Positions 28,921-38,737 are shown, counted from the first letter of the stretch. The stretch is 64,000 bases of DNA from Mesorhizobium sp. M9A.F.Ca.ET.002.03.1.2 (GCF_003952365.1 NZ_CP034443.1:3403001-3467000); one strand, 5' to 3'. Translations and numbers: made by a program. Notes: generated by a model not told the origin, from the sequence alone.

Positions 28921-29029
28921 GTCGCTCTAATGGTCGCCACCAGCGCCCTTGACAGGGCGGGGGTGCACACCTCATTTCGCGCTTGAGTTCGCGACTTGAG
29001 TTCACGATACGACCAACCGGCCGGGAATC

Positions 29030-30040
29030 ATGCTTCACACGACTACAAAGCCACCGCTGACGATAAGGCTCTGCCAGCCGCGGGGCTTTTGTGCCGGCGT
29101 CGACCGCGCCATCCAGATCGTCGTGCTGGCACTGAAGAAATACGGCGCGCCGGTCTATGTCCGCCACGAGATCGTACACAATCGCTACGTCGTCGAGGGG
29201 CTGCAAAGTCTCGGTGCGGTGTTCATCGAGGAGCTTTCCGAAATACCGGCGGAGCATCGCCAGAGCCCTGTCGTCTTTTCAGCGCATGGCGTGCCGAAGT
29301 CGGTGCCGGCGGACGCCCAGGCGCGCAACCTCTTCTATCTCGACGCCACCTGCCCGCTGGTGTCGAAGGTTCACAAGCAGGCGATGCGCCATCAGCGGCT
29401 CGGCCGCCATGTGCTTCTGATCGGCCATGCTGGCCACCCGGAAGTGATCGGCACGATGGGGCAGTTGCCGGACGGCGCCGTCACCCTGATCGAGACCGAA
29501 GCCGACGCCGCGAGTTTAGTACCCGCCGACCCACAGGCGCTTGGTTTCGTCACCCAGACGACGCTGTCGGTCGAGGATACCGCCGGCATCATCCGTGCAC
29601 TTGAGGATCGTTTTCCCGATTTGCAGGCGCCGGCCGCGGAATCGATCTGCTATGCCACCACCAACCGCCAGGAAGCGGTCAAGGAGACCGCCGCGGGCGC
29701 CGATCTCTTCCTGGTCGTCGGCGCGCCCAACTCCTCCAATTCGCGGCGTCTAGTCGAAGTTGCCGAACGCGCCGGCGCTTCGATGTCGCTCCTCGTGCAG
29801 CGCGCCTCCGAAATTCCGTGGAATGACATTGCCGGCATCTCGACGCTCGGTCTATCGGCGGGTGCGTCGGCGCCGGAAATCATCGTCGACGAGATCATCG
29901 ATGCGTTCCGGCAGCGCTTCGACGTCACGATCGAGCTGGCGGTGACGGCGACGGAAACGGAGGATTTTCCGGTGATGCGGGTCTTGCGCGATGTCGAACT
30001 GACGAAGGCCGACATGGCCTTCGTCAACGGAGCCGCGTGA
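29030..30040 (+). CDS. ispH: 4-Hydroxy-3-methylbut-2-enyl diphosphate reductase
   Basis: Last enzyme of the MEP pathway, giving IPP and DMAPP. The 336 residues carry the three cysteine sites of the iron-sulfur cluster: [26 protein letters not shown] and [14 protein letters not shown]. The histidines around [12 protein letters not shown] are in place, as is [15 protein letters not shown]. It stands 8 bp before thrB and probably forms an operon with thrB and rnhA. Confidence 0.96.
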   Translation: MLHTTTKPPLTIRLCQPRGFCAGVDRAIQIVVLALKKYGAPVYVRHEIVHNRYVVEGLQSLGAVFIEELSEIPAEHRQSPVVFSAHGVPKSVPADAQARNLFYLDATCPLVSKVHKQAMRHQRLGRHVLLIGHAGHPEVIGTMGQLPDGAVTLIETEADAASLVPADPQALGFVTQTTLSVEDTAGIIRALEDRFPDLQAPAAESICYATTNRQEAVKETAAGADLFLVVGAPNSSNSRRLVEVAERAGASMSLLVQRASEIPWNDIAGISTLGLSAGASAPEIIVDEIIDAFRQRFDVTIELAVTATETEDFPVMRVLRDVELTKADMAFVNGAA

Positions 30041-30047
30041 ACAGCTC

Positions 30048-31010
30048 ATGGCGGTCTACACCGACGTCAACGAAAGCGAACTCGGCGCGTTCCTGAAGGC
30101 CTATCCGGTCGGCGATCTCCTGTCCTACAAGGGCATCGCCGAAGGCACCGAGAATTCGAACTTCCTGCTGCACACGACCAGCGGCTCCTACATCCTGACG
30201 CTCTACGAAAAGCGGGTCGACAAGGCCGACCTGCCGTTCTTCCTCGGCCTCATGGGCCATCTCGCCAGGAAGGGCATTTCCTGCCCGCTTCCGGTTACCG
30301 CGCATGATGGCGGCGTCATCGGAACGCTTGCCGGCCGGCCGGCGGTGATCATCACCTTCCTCGAAGGCCTTTCGCTGCGGCGGCCGACGTCAGCGCATTG
30401 CGGCGAGGTCGGCAAGGCGCTGGCGGCACTGCATCTTGCCGGCGCCGATTTTCCGATGACCCGCCCGAACGCCCTTGCCATCGATGGCTGGCGCAAGCTG
30501 TGGAGCGCCGCTCGCCCTCGCGCCGACGAGGTCGAGCCGGGACTGGCGGCCGAAGTCGACGCCGACTTCGCCGATTTCGAGCGGAACTGGCCCAAAGGCC
30601 TCCCGCAAGGCATCATCCATGCCGATCTTTTTCCCGACAATGTCTTCTTCCTCGGCGAAAAACTGTCCGGACTGATCGACTTCTATTTCGCCTGCAATGA
30701 TCTCTATGCCTTTGATGTCGCCACCTGCCTCAACGCCTGGTGCTTCGAAAAGGATTTCTCCTTCAACCTGACCAAGGGCACGGCGCTGCTTGCCGGCTAC
30801 CAGAGCGTTCGGCCCCTGAGCGGCGACGAGAAAGCCGCGCTGCCGATTCTGGCGCGCGGCTCGGCGCTGCGCTTCATGCTGACCCGGCTTTACGACTGGC
30901 TGACTGTTGCCAACGGTGGGCTGGTCGTGAAACGCGACCCGACCGAGTACATCCGCAGGATGCGCTTCCACCGGGCGATCAAATCTCCTTCCGAATACGG
31001 ACTGACATGA
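30048..31010 (+). CDS. thrB: Homoserine kinase (APH-fold type)
   Basis: Phosphorylates homoserine for threonine synthesis. The 320-residue protein belongs to the aminoglycoside-phosphotransferase-like ThrB found in alphaproteobacteria. Signs are [13 protein letters not shown] at the nucleotide loop, [13 protein letters not shown] with the catalytic Asp, and [15 protein letters not shown] with the metal-binding Asp. It overlaps rnhA by four bases. thrC, the next pathway step, is at 46.6-48.0 kb. Confidence 0.93.
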   Translation: MAVYTDVNESELGAFLKAYPVGDLLSYKGIAEGTENSNFLLHTTSGSYILTLYEKRVDKADLPFFLGLMGHLARKGISCPLPVTAHDGGVIGTLAGRPAVIITFLEGLSLRRPTSAHCGEVGKALAALHLAGADFPMTRPNALAIDGWRKLWSAARPRADEVEPGLAAEVDADFADFERNWPKGLPQGIIHADLFPDNVFFLGEKLSGLIDFYFACNDLYAFDVATCLNAWCFEKDFSFNLTKGTALLAGYQSVRPLSGDEKAALPILARGSALRFMLTRLYDWLTVANGGLVVKRDPTEYIRRMRFHRAIKSPSEYGLT

Positions 31011-31546
31011 CCAAACGTGTTGAAATCTTCACCGATGGTGCCTGTTCGGGCAATCCGGGGCCTGGCGGCTGGGGGGCGGTCCTGCGCTTCAACGGTGTCA
31101 CAAAAGAGCTGTCGGGCGGCGAGGCCGAAACCACCAACAACCGTATGGAACTTTTGGCCGCCATCTCGGCGCTCAATGCGCTGAAGGAGCCCTGCGCGGT
31201 CGACCTTCACACCGACAGCAAATACGTCATGGATGGTATTTCCAAGTGGATCCATGGTTGGAAGAAGAACGGCTGGAAAACCGCCGACAAGAAGCCGGTC
31301 AAAAACGGCGAGTTGTGGCAGGCGCTGGATGAGGCCAACAGGCGCCATCAGGTTATTTGGAATTGGGTGAAGGGACATGCCGGACATGTCGAAAACGAGC
31401 GCGCCGATGAGCTTGCCCGCGAAGGCATGGCGCCGTTCAAGAAAGGCCCGGTCAAGACTGCTGTCGCTGCTGCGCCGAAGGAAGGCGCTCAGGCCAGGAA
31501 GCCGACGGCATCAAAACCCGTCCGGCGCTCGACCCAGAGCTATTGA
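31007..31546 (+). CDS. rnhA: Ribonuclease HI
   Basis: Cleaves RNA in RNA-DNA hybrids. The 179-residue protein has the catalytic carboxylates in [17 protein letters not shown] (Asp), [12 protein letters not shown] (Glu), [11 protein letters not shown] (Asp) and ENERADELA (Asp). About 30 residues beyond the usual end form a basic, alanine-rich tail (after APFKKGPVK). The ATG overlaps the thrB stop. Confidence 0.95.
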   Translation: MTKRVEIFTDGACSGNPGPGGWGAVLRFNGVTKELSGGEAETTNNRMELLAAISALNALKEPCAVDLHTDSKYVMDGISKWIHGWKKNGWKTADKKPVKNGELWQALDEANRRHQVIWNWVKGHAGHVENERADELAREGMAPFKKGPVKTAVAAAPKEGAQARKPTASKPVRRSTQSY

Positions 31547-31565
31547 GGACACTGATCCGCCATTT

Positions 31566-32045
31566 TCAGCGGATCAGCAGGGCCGTGCCGAAAAGCCCGA
31601 GCGCGAACACCGTATGCGACACGAGGTTGAGGGCGCGGATCTGCATTGGGTTGGGGCGCTTTGAGGCGGCCCAGCCGGCACCCATGCCGGGCGCCAGCAG
31701 GAACCAGCCGGCGCCGACGGTGACCATGCCGAGGACGAACGCCGGCAGGAAGGTCGGTGCCGCCAGCCACGCTGCCCCCACCGCCACCACCAGGATGATG
31801 CCGTAGACGATGCCGACAAAATAGTGGAAGGCCCAGCCGAGCGCCGATTCATGCGCGTAGGGTGCTGCCTCGCCGATATCGTCGTGAAAGACTTTGTCAC
31901 GCAGGTGCCAGACCCAGCGGCCGACCAGTCCCCAGTTCGGCCGCGGCTGAGCAAACACCGCGTTCAGGAAAATCGCCCAGAGGTCCATGAGCGCCGTGGC
32001 GCCGATACCGATCGCCACAGCGCGCCAGAAGATGTCAAACATCAT
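31566..32045 (-). CDS. DUF2938 family membrane protein
   Basis: A 159-residue protein with four TM helices. It carries DUF2938 hallmarks: IGIGATALMDLWAIFLN near the start, WGLVGRWVWHLRDKVFHDD, and GMGAGWAASKRPNPMQIR before the last helix. Function unknown. Two ATG codons are adjacent at 32043-32045 and 32040-32042; I used the first, after GGGGGACC on the minus strand. It lies in line with the peroxiredoxin gene upstream. Confidence 0.85.
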   Translation of the reverse strand: MMFDIFWRAVAIGIGATALMDLWAIFLNAVFAQPRPNWGLVGRWVWHLRDKVFHDDIGEAAPYAHESALGWAFHYFVGIVYGIILVVAVGAAWLAAPTFLPAFVLGMVTVGAGWFLLAPGMGAGWAASKRPNPMQIRALNLVSHTVFALGLFGTALLIR

Positions 32046-32077
32046 TGAGGTCCCCCAAAAAGCAGGCAATCCCTGGT

Positions 32078-32575
32078 TTAAGAGCCAGCGGAAAGCTGCC
32101 CAAGAATATGGGCCGCCCCGGATTCGTCGACGCCGGGCTTTGTCTCGACATTGAGCGCGGTGACCTTGCCGTCGTCGACGATCATCGAGAATCGCTTCGA
32201 ACGCAGCCCCATGCCGCCGCCGGAAAGGTCGGCGTCGAGGCCGATCGATTTGGCGAAATCGCCATTACCGTCGGCAAGATAGAGGATCTTGCCTTCACCG
32301 CCGCTGAAGCGGGCCCAGGCGCCCATGACGTGAACATCGTTGACGGCGACGACGGCGATGGTGTCGACGCCGCGCGCCAGGATGGCGTCATAATTGTCCA
32401 GGTAGCCAGGCAGATGGTTGTTGCTGCAGGTCGGCGTGAAAGCGCCGGGAACGGCGAACAGCACCACCTTCTTGCCCGAGAAAATCTCGGCCGCCGTGAT
32501 CACTTTCGCGCCGTCGGCAGTCATCGTCTTGAAGGTCGCATCGGGCAGTTTATCGCCAACGGCAATCGTCATCAT
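32078..32575 (-). CDS. Peroxiredoxin (Prx5/redoxin type)
   Basis: Reduces peroxides with a peroxidatic cysteine. The 165-residue protein has the Prx5-type site FAVPGAFTPTCSNNHLPGY, with Thr, Cys and the downstream Arg in GLRSKRFSM. No second resolving Cys is seen in the usual Prx5 place, so it may work as a 1-Cys enzyme or with glutathione and glutaredoxin. It follows ispH-thrB-rnhA on the other strand, a layout I recall in other rhizobia. Confidence 0.9.
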   Translation of the reverse strand: MMTIAVGDKLPDATFKTMTADGAKVITAAEIFSGKKVVLFAVPGAFTPTCSNNHLPGYLDNYDAILARGVDTIAVVAVNDVHVMGAWARFSGGEGKILYLADGNGDFAKSIGLDADLSGGGMGLRSKRFSMIVDDGKVTALNVETKPGVDESGAAHILGQLSAGS

Positions 32576-32751
32576 GATCCTCGCTTGGGAAATGAAGGGA
32601 GTGTCCTTGCGATAGCGAACTCAGGCGGCTCCCGCAACCGTTGTCCGCATAGGATGGAGGAGCGGTCGTTCCTCATGCGTGTCACCGAAGCGGGCCTGTT
32701 CGACCAGCCGCCCGGCGTCAACCGGTGATGCGCCCGACCCCCCGAAGCGTT

Positions 32752-33165
32752 TTACGGCTCCAATCTGCCTGGACGCCCGCGTCCGAGCGCGCCATCGGCG
32801 CGTGCCTGCAGGTAGGCATAGATGTCATCCATATAGGGAGCAAAGTTGGGGTCGTCTGCGAAGCCCTTCATGACCGAAGCGCCGTTTCTCTGACCGTCGC
32901 GGACGACGCGGCGGAATGATTCAACGCCGGGCAGCCGGTCGACGAGAGAGGATGCAAAGGTCGAACCCAAGCCATCTGCGCCGTGGCAATGGTTGCAGCC
33001 CGCATGGTAACGTCGGTATCCGTTATAGGTCCGCGCATCGGCCTTGCCGTCGACAACTCTGTAGAATTTGGCGGCCGCCGCCCGATCTTGCGCGGATGCA
33101 TCAGAACCAACCGCGACGCCGCAGATAACGGAACATAACAGAACCAGTTGCTGCAATGGATGCAT
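32752..33165 (-). CDS. c-type cytochrome, methanol-metabolism-related type
   Basis: A 137-residue periplasmic cytochrome. A signal peptide ends near ASAQ. One heme motif, CNHCH, follows YRRYHAGC, and GADGLGSTFASSLVDRL comes next. A later Met (VMKGFADDPNF) is the likely sixth ligand. The pattern matches the small cytochromes found beside xoxF methanol dehydrogenases, but no dehydrogenase gene is in this window. The partner is therefore unknown. Confidence 0.82.
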   Translation of the reverse strand: MHPLQQLVLLCSVICGVAVGSDASAQDRAAAAKFYRVVDGKADARTYNGYRRYHAGCNHCHGADGLGSTFASSLVDRLPGVESFRRVVRDGQRNGASVMKGFADDPNFAPYMDDIYAYLQARADGALGRGRPGRLEP

Positions 33166-33278
33166 CTTCCGTTGCCTTTGAAGCTCCTACGCAATGCGGC
33201 CGGCCGCGTTTTGTCCGAGGCAAGGCGACGTTCTTATCGTCCGGACCCTGTTCCTGTCGGCGAAGACGGCTCGAACAA

Positions 33279-33908
33279 TCAATATGGGCAATTCGTGCGG
33301 ACCAACAACGTGAAAGGATCAAGCCCGAATTCCCTCACAAGGTCACTGCCGAACCGGCCAAGCCATCGTTCCTGCGCTTCAAAGGCCGTTTTCTCGCGCT
33401 CTTCCGGGCAAGCGAACCTCATTCCGGCAACGTTCTGAATATGATGCACCATCTCATGCACAAGCACGGACTGTTCACCCGGAGTCTTGCCTGACCATCC
33501 CTCCGGCAGATAAATGGTCCTTGCTTCGTCATCGTAGACGGCAATGACATCGGATCGTTCGCCCACTATGTCCAGATAGGCATCGCCGCCACCCCACCGG
33601 TCCGACGGCACGTCCCGATGGCGCAAGCCGACCATGCGACGTTCGGATGCGAAAGCTATGGCGGGTGGTTCATTGACCGATGGGAGATCGAATTCGGACG
33701 AAAGCCAGTCCGCGATCACCTTCAGGAGGGCGGGTTCCGAATCCCGCTCCGCAACGAGTCCAGCCCCGGACAGGACCGCCTGTCGTGATAGCACGGCAGG
33801 TCTGGTGTCGGGCCGTGCAAGTTCAGACTCGTCCGCGGACGCGGCAAGTGGGGCCGATGCGACTGCACTAAGAATCCAGGGCACAATGGCCTTGATGGAC
33901 ACGCTCAT
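33279..33908 (-). CDS. Secreted zinc metallopeptidase-like protein (DUF6647-like)
   Basis: A 209-residue exported protein. A signal peptide (IVPWILSAVASAPLAASA) precedes a mature domain with HEMVHHIQN, an HExxH zinc motif, and later Cys residues (FACPEER, RTNCPY) that may pair. I assign DUF6647 from memory, not by search. The start at 33908 has AAGGAGA 9-10 nt upstream. It is the first of a run of secreted proteins on the minus strand. Confidence 0.72.
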   Translation of the reverse strand: MSVSIKAIVPWILSAVASAPLAASADESELARPDTRPAVLSRQAVLSGAGLVAERDSEPALLKVIADWLSSEFDLPSVNEPPAIAFASERRMVGLRHRDVPSDRWGGGDAYLDIVGERSDVIAVYDDEARTIYLPEGWSGKTPGEQSVLVHEMVHHIQNVAGMRFACPEEREKTAFEAQERWLGRFGSDLVREFGLDPFTLLVRTNCPY

Positions 33909-33994
33909 GATGACAGTCTCCTTCCGTGGCGGCGGTGGTCTGAACACCGCCGTGATGAGGACGCGTTAAGCTCGGCCGGATGGCTACGGACCCG

Positions 33995-34369
33995 TCACGG
34001 GGCGACCGCGGCCGAGGCCGACACTTCGTCAACCAGATCGGCCATCGAAATAGGGTCGCTCACGACGAGCGCTTCGCCATTCCGCAGGATCTCGAAATCG
34101 ACAGATTGCTGGCCGGAGGTCTGAGGCACGGAGATCGCCAAGCGCTGTCCCGGTCCGAGCGTGGAGACAAACTGGATAGGCTGCTCCTGAGCCCTAGAAG
34201 CCAGGGTTGCGACGACCCGGTAGCCGTCTTGCTCGACCGTATAATAGACAACACCAGTGAAGCTGCCGAGATGAAAGCTGTGGCCGTCCCCCGGGGGCAA
34301 TTCCGAAGCGGTGGCGGCGGCAGTCATGGCGAGCAATGTCATTGCGAATGTGGCAGGATGTCTGGTCAT
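33995..34369 (-). CDS. Hypothetical exported protein
   Basis: A 124-residue protein I do not recognise. A signal peptide (MTLLAMTAAATASE region) is followed by a beta-rich domain of about 95 residues (GVVYYTVEQDGYRVVATL, FEILRNGEALVVSDPI). The ATG has a strong AGGAGG. It lies 86 bp upstream of the metallopeptidase gene on the same strand and may be co-transcribed. Confidence 0.7.
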   Translation of the reverse strand: MTRHPATFAMTLLAMTAAATASELPPGDGHSFHLGSFTGVVYYTVEQDGYRVVATLASRAQEQPIQFVSTLGPGQRLAISVPQTSGQQSVDFEILRNGEALVVSDPISMADLVDEVSASAAVAP

Positions 34370-34412
34370 CGTTATCTCCTCCTAAAGCAACGAACTCAGG
34401 AACAGGCTGGGA

Positions 34413-34919
34413 TCACTCTATGCGCGGCTCCACCTGCGCGCATCGGTACGGTCGCCCAATTTTTGGCGGCCGCTTGCCTAGTTTTCGTGAACTTGGAGTA
34501 TGTCGGCGGTGGACAGGAGCCACGGCTCGCCACGCAGGCGCAGGAGGACTTCCATCCGGTTGGCGGCATTGAATTTGCCGAGTACGGCGAAAACCTGATG
34601 CTCGATCGTTCGCGGCGAACGCGACAGGCTCCACACGACCTCCTGGGAGGCAAGCCAGGCTTGGACCCGGTGCAACAGCTTCTGCTGTAGAAGTCCATCC
34701 GATCCCCATTCCGAAAAGCCGAGTGCGAACAAGGCCGCTGGGAATACCCTTGGTTGCTGGGGGGAATCGAGAACTGTCGGCGGCTTGCTGCCGCAGGCCA
34801 ATGGGGGATCGCTGGGTACACGAAGCAGGGGCCGCCGAGACCGCATCTGCAACATAGGTCAGCCCGATCCTCGTGCATTCACCTGTCACGAGGCAGGTGG
34901 CGATGACGAGTTCGATCAT
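34413..34919 (-). pseudogene. Decayed region: small-protein start and LuxR-type HTH remnant
   Basis: Two broken pieces lie here in different frames. From 34919 a good ribosome site (GGGGAG) leads to MIELVIATCLVTGECTRIG, which looks like the start of a small conserved rhizobial protein, then becomes low-complexity. From about 34680 down to 34478 another frame encodes LASQEVVWSLSRSPRTIEHQ and ends after VLGKFNAANRMEVLLRLRG. That is the second half of a LuxR helix-turn-helix. No single frame joins them into a normal gene. Confidence 0.5.
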
Positions 34920-35141
34920 GATCTGCTCCCCTTTGGCCGGCTCCGCCGAACGCTGGCGATCTTGGGGGCAGCGTGAACCCGATCAGGTCATTCGGTAACG
35001 AGGGCGCCACGATTCGGAAGGCGAAATTGCACGAAATCTTCCCGATGGCCGGCGGAAATACTGCCATTTGCTGGAATGGCGGCGGTTTTTGCATTAAGTT
35101 CATCGTCCAGAAACGACACCGCTCGCGGGGGAGGCGTTTCA

Positions 35142-36836
35142 ATGGATAATCGGGCGCTTAGTCTGCTTCACCTGAACGGCCGCATGGTCGACCTCCAGCG
35201 CGGGTCCGTCACGGATGAGAGCAGGCATGTCGTGACCCTGCGGCCGCAGGCGGCGGAGGTTTTGAGGGTGCTGGCCGCCAAGCCGGGCGAGATCGTCACC
35301 AAGGACGAACTGATGCAGGCGGTGTGGGGAAAGATTGCCGTAACCGACGACAGTCTCGTCCAGTGCATCATCGAGATCAGGAAGGCGCTCGGCGACGACA
35401 AGCATAAGATTGTCCGGACGCTGCCGAAGCGCGGCTACGTGCTGGAGGGGGGAGCGGGTGGCGGCCAGGCTAACGGCATTCGCTCGTTCATGCTGCGCCG
35501 ACAATTCTGGTTGGGCCTCGCAGCGGGGCTAGTGATCCTCATCGGCGCGGGCGCGTATCTCCTGCCGACGACGAAAAGCAAAGCCGAGCCGCCGGCGATC
35601 GCCGTGCTGCCGTTCGAGAACATCGGCGGCGACGAGAAATGGGGCCGTTTCGCTGTCGGCGTGACGGAAGACATCATCACCGATCTCGCCCAGTTTCGCG
35701 ATATTCCGGTGATCGCGCGGACATCGACCGAGGTCTACCGCGGCAAGGCGCACGATGTGCGTGAGATCGGCAGGGCGCTGAACGTCAAATACGTGCTGGA
35801 AGGCAGCCTGCAGGTCGATGGCCACCGCATGCGCGTGACGGCGCAACTCATCAATGCCGGGACAGGCGCGCATGTCTGGTCGGAACGCTATGACCGCCCC
35901 GCTGCGGAACTCCTCGATGTGCAGGACGAGATCACACACAAGATCGCGGCCACGCTGGTCGGCTGGCAAGGGCAGGTGGCGGAAGCCGAACGGGCGCAGA
36001 TGCGGCGCAAGAACGCGACCGACCTCGATGCCTACGACCACTGGCTGCTCGGCATCGAGGCCAAGCATCGGATGACGCCGGAAAGCCAAGTCGAGGCCCG
36101 CGCCCATTTCGAGAAGGGGCTAACCCTCGCACCCGATTTCGTGCCTATCCTGCGCGATATCGGCCTTACCCACATTGTGGATATTGATATCGGTTCGGCG
36201 GTAGATTTCCGGACATCGATGGACGCCTTCCGGAAATATTCCGAAAGAGCCCTAAGGCTCGACCCAAACGATGCGACCGCACACCTAAATATGTCGAGCG
36301 TCGTAAGCGATACGGAACAAGCTGAACATTACCGGGAACGAGCGCTACAGCTTGCACCCAACAACCCGGACATCCTGATGCAGCTGGCTTGGGCTTGTGG
36401 TGGCCAGCAGCCGGAACGTGCTATTGCGCTCGTGGAGCGGACGCTGAGGCTCAACCCGCGCTATCCCTCCTGGTGGAACTTTCCCATCGCGCAGGCCTAT
36501 TTCGCGGCGCGAAGGTTCGACAAGGCTTACGCGGCTGCAAAGCAGATCGGCGAGTCGCCCAACCAGACCGCATTTCTTGCAATGAGCGCAGCCCAGCTCG
36601 GAAAGACACAGGAGGCATCCGAGGCAGCGGCAAACGTTCTGCGGATGAAGCCGGATTGGACAGCCGAGAGCATGTTCCCTTATCCGAAGTTCAGACATGA
36701 GACTCTGCTGCCCGAAGGCGCCGCCAAGGCGGGACTGCCGGTTTGCATGACGCCGGGCCAGATCGCCTCATATTCGGGAGTCTACCGGCTCGAGGAATGC
36801 GAGGAAGAGCGGGCGAAAGCCGATACGGCAAATTAG
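35142..36836 (+). CDS. Membrane-bound winged-helix regulator with TolB-like and TPR domains
   Basis: A 564-residue one-component regulator. A cytoplasmic OmpR/PhoB-type winged helix (about 12-102, LRPQAAEVLRVLAAKPGEIV, then KRGYVLEG) precedes one TM helix (about 122-145). A periplasmic domain (about 155-275, AIAVLPFENIGGDEKWGRFA to YDRPAAELLDVQDEI) follows, then TPR repeats (about 330-530). This ToxR/CadC-like layout binds DNA from the membrane. The ATG at 35142 has GGGAGG 8 nt upstream. Likely targets are the neighbouring secreted-protein genes, by position only. Confidence 0.85.
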   Translation: MDNRALSLLHLNGRMVDLQRGSVTDESRHVVTLRPQAAEVLRVLAAKPGEIVTKDELMQAVWGKIAVTDDSLVQCIIEIRKALGDDKHKIVRTLPKRGYVLEGGAGGGQANGIRSFMLRRQFWLGLAAGLVILIGAGAYLLPTTKSKAEPPAIAVLPFENIGGDEKWGRFAVGVTEDIITDLAQFRDIPVIARTSTEVYRGKAHDVREIGRALNVKYVLEGSLQVDGHRMRVTAQLINAGTGAHVWSERYDRPAAELLDVQDEITHKIAATLVGWQGQVAEAERAQMRRKNATDLDAYDHWLLGIEAKHRMTPESQVEARAHFEKGLTLAPDFVPILRDIGLTHIVDIDIGSAVDFRTSMDAFRKYSERALRLDPNDATAHLNMSSVVSDTEQAEHYRERALQLAPNNPDILMQLAWACGGQQPERAIALVERTLRLNPRYPSWWNFPIAQAYFAARRFDKAYAAAKQIGESPNQTAFLAMSAAQLGKTQEASEAAANVLRMKPDWTAESMFPYPKFRHETLLPEGAAKAGLPVCMTPGQIASYSGVYRLEECEEERAKADTAN

Positions 36837-36838
36837 GC

Positions 36839-36864
36839 CGGTCTCTCCGCACTCGGAGAGACCG
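36839..36864. terminator. Bidirectional terminator
   Basis: CGGTCTCTCCG and CGGAGAGACCG form an 11-bp perfect stem with a CACT loop, starting three bases after the regulator stop and ending 15 bp before the stop of the converging gene. Confidence 0.65.
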
Positions 36865-36879
36865 ATGTGCCTTTGCACA

Positions 36880-37368
36880 CTATTGACTGTCAGCAATGAT
36901 CTTCAAGAAATTTTTGGTCTGCTCGTCGTTCCTGTCGGGGATGAATATCTTCCGGATCAGCAGTCCATTCTCGGCCTCCACGAAATCGGTGCCGACAATG
37001 CGCTCGATTCCCATATCGGCGATGCCATCCCAGACGACCTCGACGCGAGAGACTAACATGTTGGCGAGCACCTGCGGCTCGGTAACCTGCCTGTCCTTGA
37101 GCCTGATGCCGACCCAGCCCTCGATGTTGGCCTTCACCGCCTCGCGATCGAGGCATGGAGAGTTCGGCGTGCAGGTCATGCCGGCCACCATGTAGGTCTT
37201 CTCGGCGAATGCCGCAGCCGCCGCCTCGGCATCACCTTGGTTAAGAGCAACGCTGTACGCCTTGTATGCGGCTAACACATCGGGTCCTGCCGCATATGGG
37301 TCGCCGGCGACTGCCGGCGAAGCGGACAAGGCGACAATCGCGACTGCGGCGTATTTTAGAAGTGACAT
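36880..37368 (-). CDS. Exported NTF2/SnoaL-like protein
   Basis: A 162-residue protein. A signal peptide (AAVAIVALSASPAVAGD) is followed by an NTF2-like fold: AYKAYSVALNQGDAEAAAAAF at the first helix and a beta cone with CTPNSPCLDREAVKANIEG, VEVVWDGIADMG and RKIFIPDRND. Two cysteines in CTPNSPC may form a disulfide. Function unknown. The ATG has GAGGAAACC upstream. It converges with the regulator gene. Confidence 0.7.
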   Translation of the reverse strand: MSLLKYAAVAIVALSASPAVAGDPYAAGPDVLAAYKAYSVALNQGDAEAAAAAFAEKTYMVAGMTCTPNSPCLDREAVKANIEGWVGIRLKDRQVTEPQVLANMLVSRVEVVWDGIADMGIERIVGTDFVEAENGLLIRKIFIPDRNDEQTKNFLKIIADSQ

Positions 37369-37760
37369 GGTTTCCTCCTCTCAGTAGTAGGTCCCGTTGG
37401 ACCTACAGGTGGAGGATGATCAGGAATGTCACGGAAGTCCCGAAACTGAGCCGAAGTCTAACTAAATGGGGACGAAATATCTGCAATGCCAAGGGGGCTG
37501 TGTGTCACGAAGGCTGACATCCCCGCTGCAATCTCGGAGAATGCTACACCTAATCGAACCCACCCTCACAAGGGTGGCTCATGGAAGGGCCCTATCGTTT
37601 TTCAACGTCTGGCCTCCTATCGGAATCCAAACTTTGCTACTGTCCGTCAGCCGTCTGCAATTGGCGCTACCTGCTCGTTCCGGTCGATGAGACGAGTGGC
37701 AACATTCCACCCCCATCGCGGCCATTTGCGGCAACCAGCTGATTGAATCTTGATGCTAGC
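37369..37760. other. Gene-poor region
   Basis: 392 bp without a supported gene. CCACCCT (37560-37566) and AGGGTGG (37571-37577) form a 7-bp hairpin with a CACA loop. Short plus-strand open frames here lack ribosome sites and family likeness. Confidence 0.4.
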
Positions 37761-38567
37761 CTAGGGGAAAGGCAGCAGGCCTTCGACCGCACCGTCGGCA
37801 GTTGTCAGCGTGTAGTAAAGTCCGCCGTCGGTCGGCGTTGTCGTCGGCCGATCGAGGATCGGCACGGTAAACACCAGCTTGCCGTCCTTCTCGCTGCGAG
37901 CCGGCACGCCGAACATGTAATCCCGCTCGCCGGCGACGAAGAAATCCGCCGCCTCCGGATTGCCCGGAAAGTTCGCCTCGACAATCAATGTCTCGAGGTC
38001 GCCCGGCAGGATATTGATGCCGAAATCGGGCCTTGCGGGGGCAGGCAAAGTTGCCCGCGCCGCCTTCACCAGCGCGGCGTCTTCGACATTGTCCGGATCG
38101 GCGCCGGGATCGACGGTCAGCTTCGTCTGCACCGGGATGCAGATCGTCTCGCAAATGCCGAGAAAGATATCGGCGTCGATGACGGCCGGCTCGTTTGGCG
38201 CCGACAGCGTGAACGTCACCGGCAGCGAAACCGGGTGGTCGTAGCCGGCCCATTTGCCGTAGCCGTCGTCATGGCGCTGCGGCGGCGGAAACGAAAATGT
38301 CGCGTTGGCAATGTTGGTGCTGGCCGAGATATCGAGCTGCGGGGGCACACCCGCGTCGCCCGGATCGCGCCAGTAGGTTTTCCAGCCGGGCTTGAGCGCA
38401 ATATCGAGGACGCCATGGATGCGCCCGGCTTCATCGGGCTGGCCGCTGGTCACAAGCCGCACTCTGCCGCCTTCGCTGTCGTACCAGAGCGAAGAGGAGG
38501 CTGCGGCGGGAAGGCCTGTTCCCAATCCGACAGCGGCGCTGAGCAGCATGATTTTCAAGCTTTGCAT
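37761..38567 (-). CDS. Exported DsbD-type N-terminal domain protein
   Basis: A 268-residue periplasmic protein. A signal peptide ends near GLPAAAS. The domain is that of DsbD alpha or DUF4114-like immunoglobulin folds annotated as protein-disulfide reductase domain: WKTYWRDPGDAGVPPQLD and a Cys pair in FLGICETICIPVQTKL. The CETIC pair is the probable redox site. The TM and thioredoxin parts of DsbD are absent, so it may pass electrons to or from another protein. It diverges from the YqgE gene. Confidence 0.8.
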   Translation of the reverse strand: MQSLKIMLLSAAVGLGTGLPAAASSSLWYDSEGGRVRLVTSGQPDEAGRIHGVLDIALKPGWKTYWRDPGDAGVPPQLDISASTNIANATFSFPPPQRHDDGYGKWAGYDHPVSLPVTFTLSAPNEPAVIDADIFLGICETICIPVQTKLTVDPGADPDNVEDAALVKAARATLPAPARPDFGINILPGDLETLIVEANFPGNPEAADFFVAGERDYMFGVPARSEKDGKLVFTVPILDRPTTTPTDGGLYYTLTTADGAVEGLLPFP

Positions 38568-38737
38568 GGCCGTGATTTGAGCGTCCGTTCATGGCTGCAC
38601 AATGATTTCATGATGTCGCTGGTATCATATTTACGTGACCTCGGGCACAGCTTTGCGTGACCTTGGATGCGCAGCCGATACCAAATCGCGCGCGGCGCAT
38701 CTTTTCGGCGCCCCGGAAACGCGTTACGCTCTTGGTT

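Noticed and set aside
32576..32751. Short open frame starting near 32675 between the peroxiredoxin and cytochrome genes
   Set aside because: Only 17 codons, no conserved motif, and no known leader peptide logic downstream.
37466..37746. Two overlapping short plus-strand frames in the gene-poor region
   Set aside because: No ribosome sites, cysteine/histidine-rich mixed composition, and overlapping each other in different frames.
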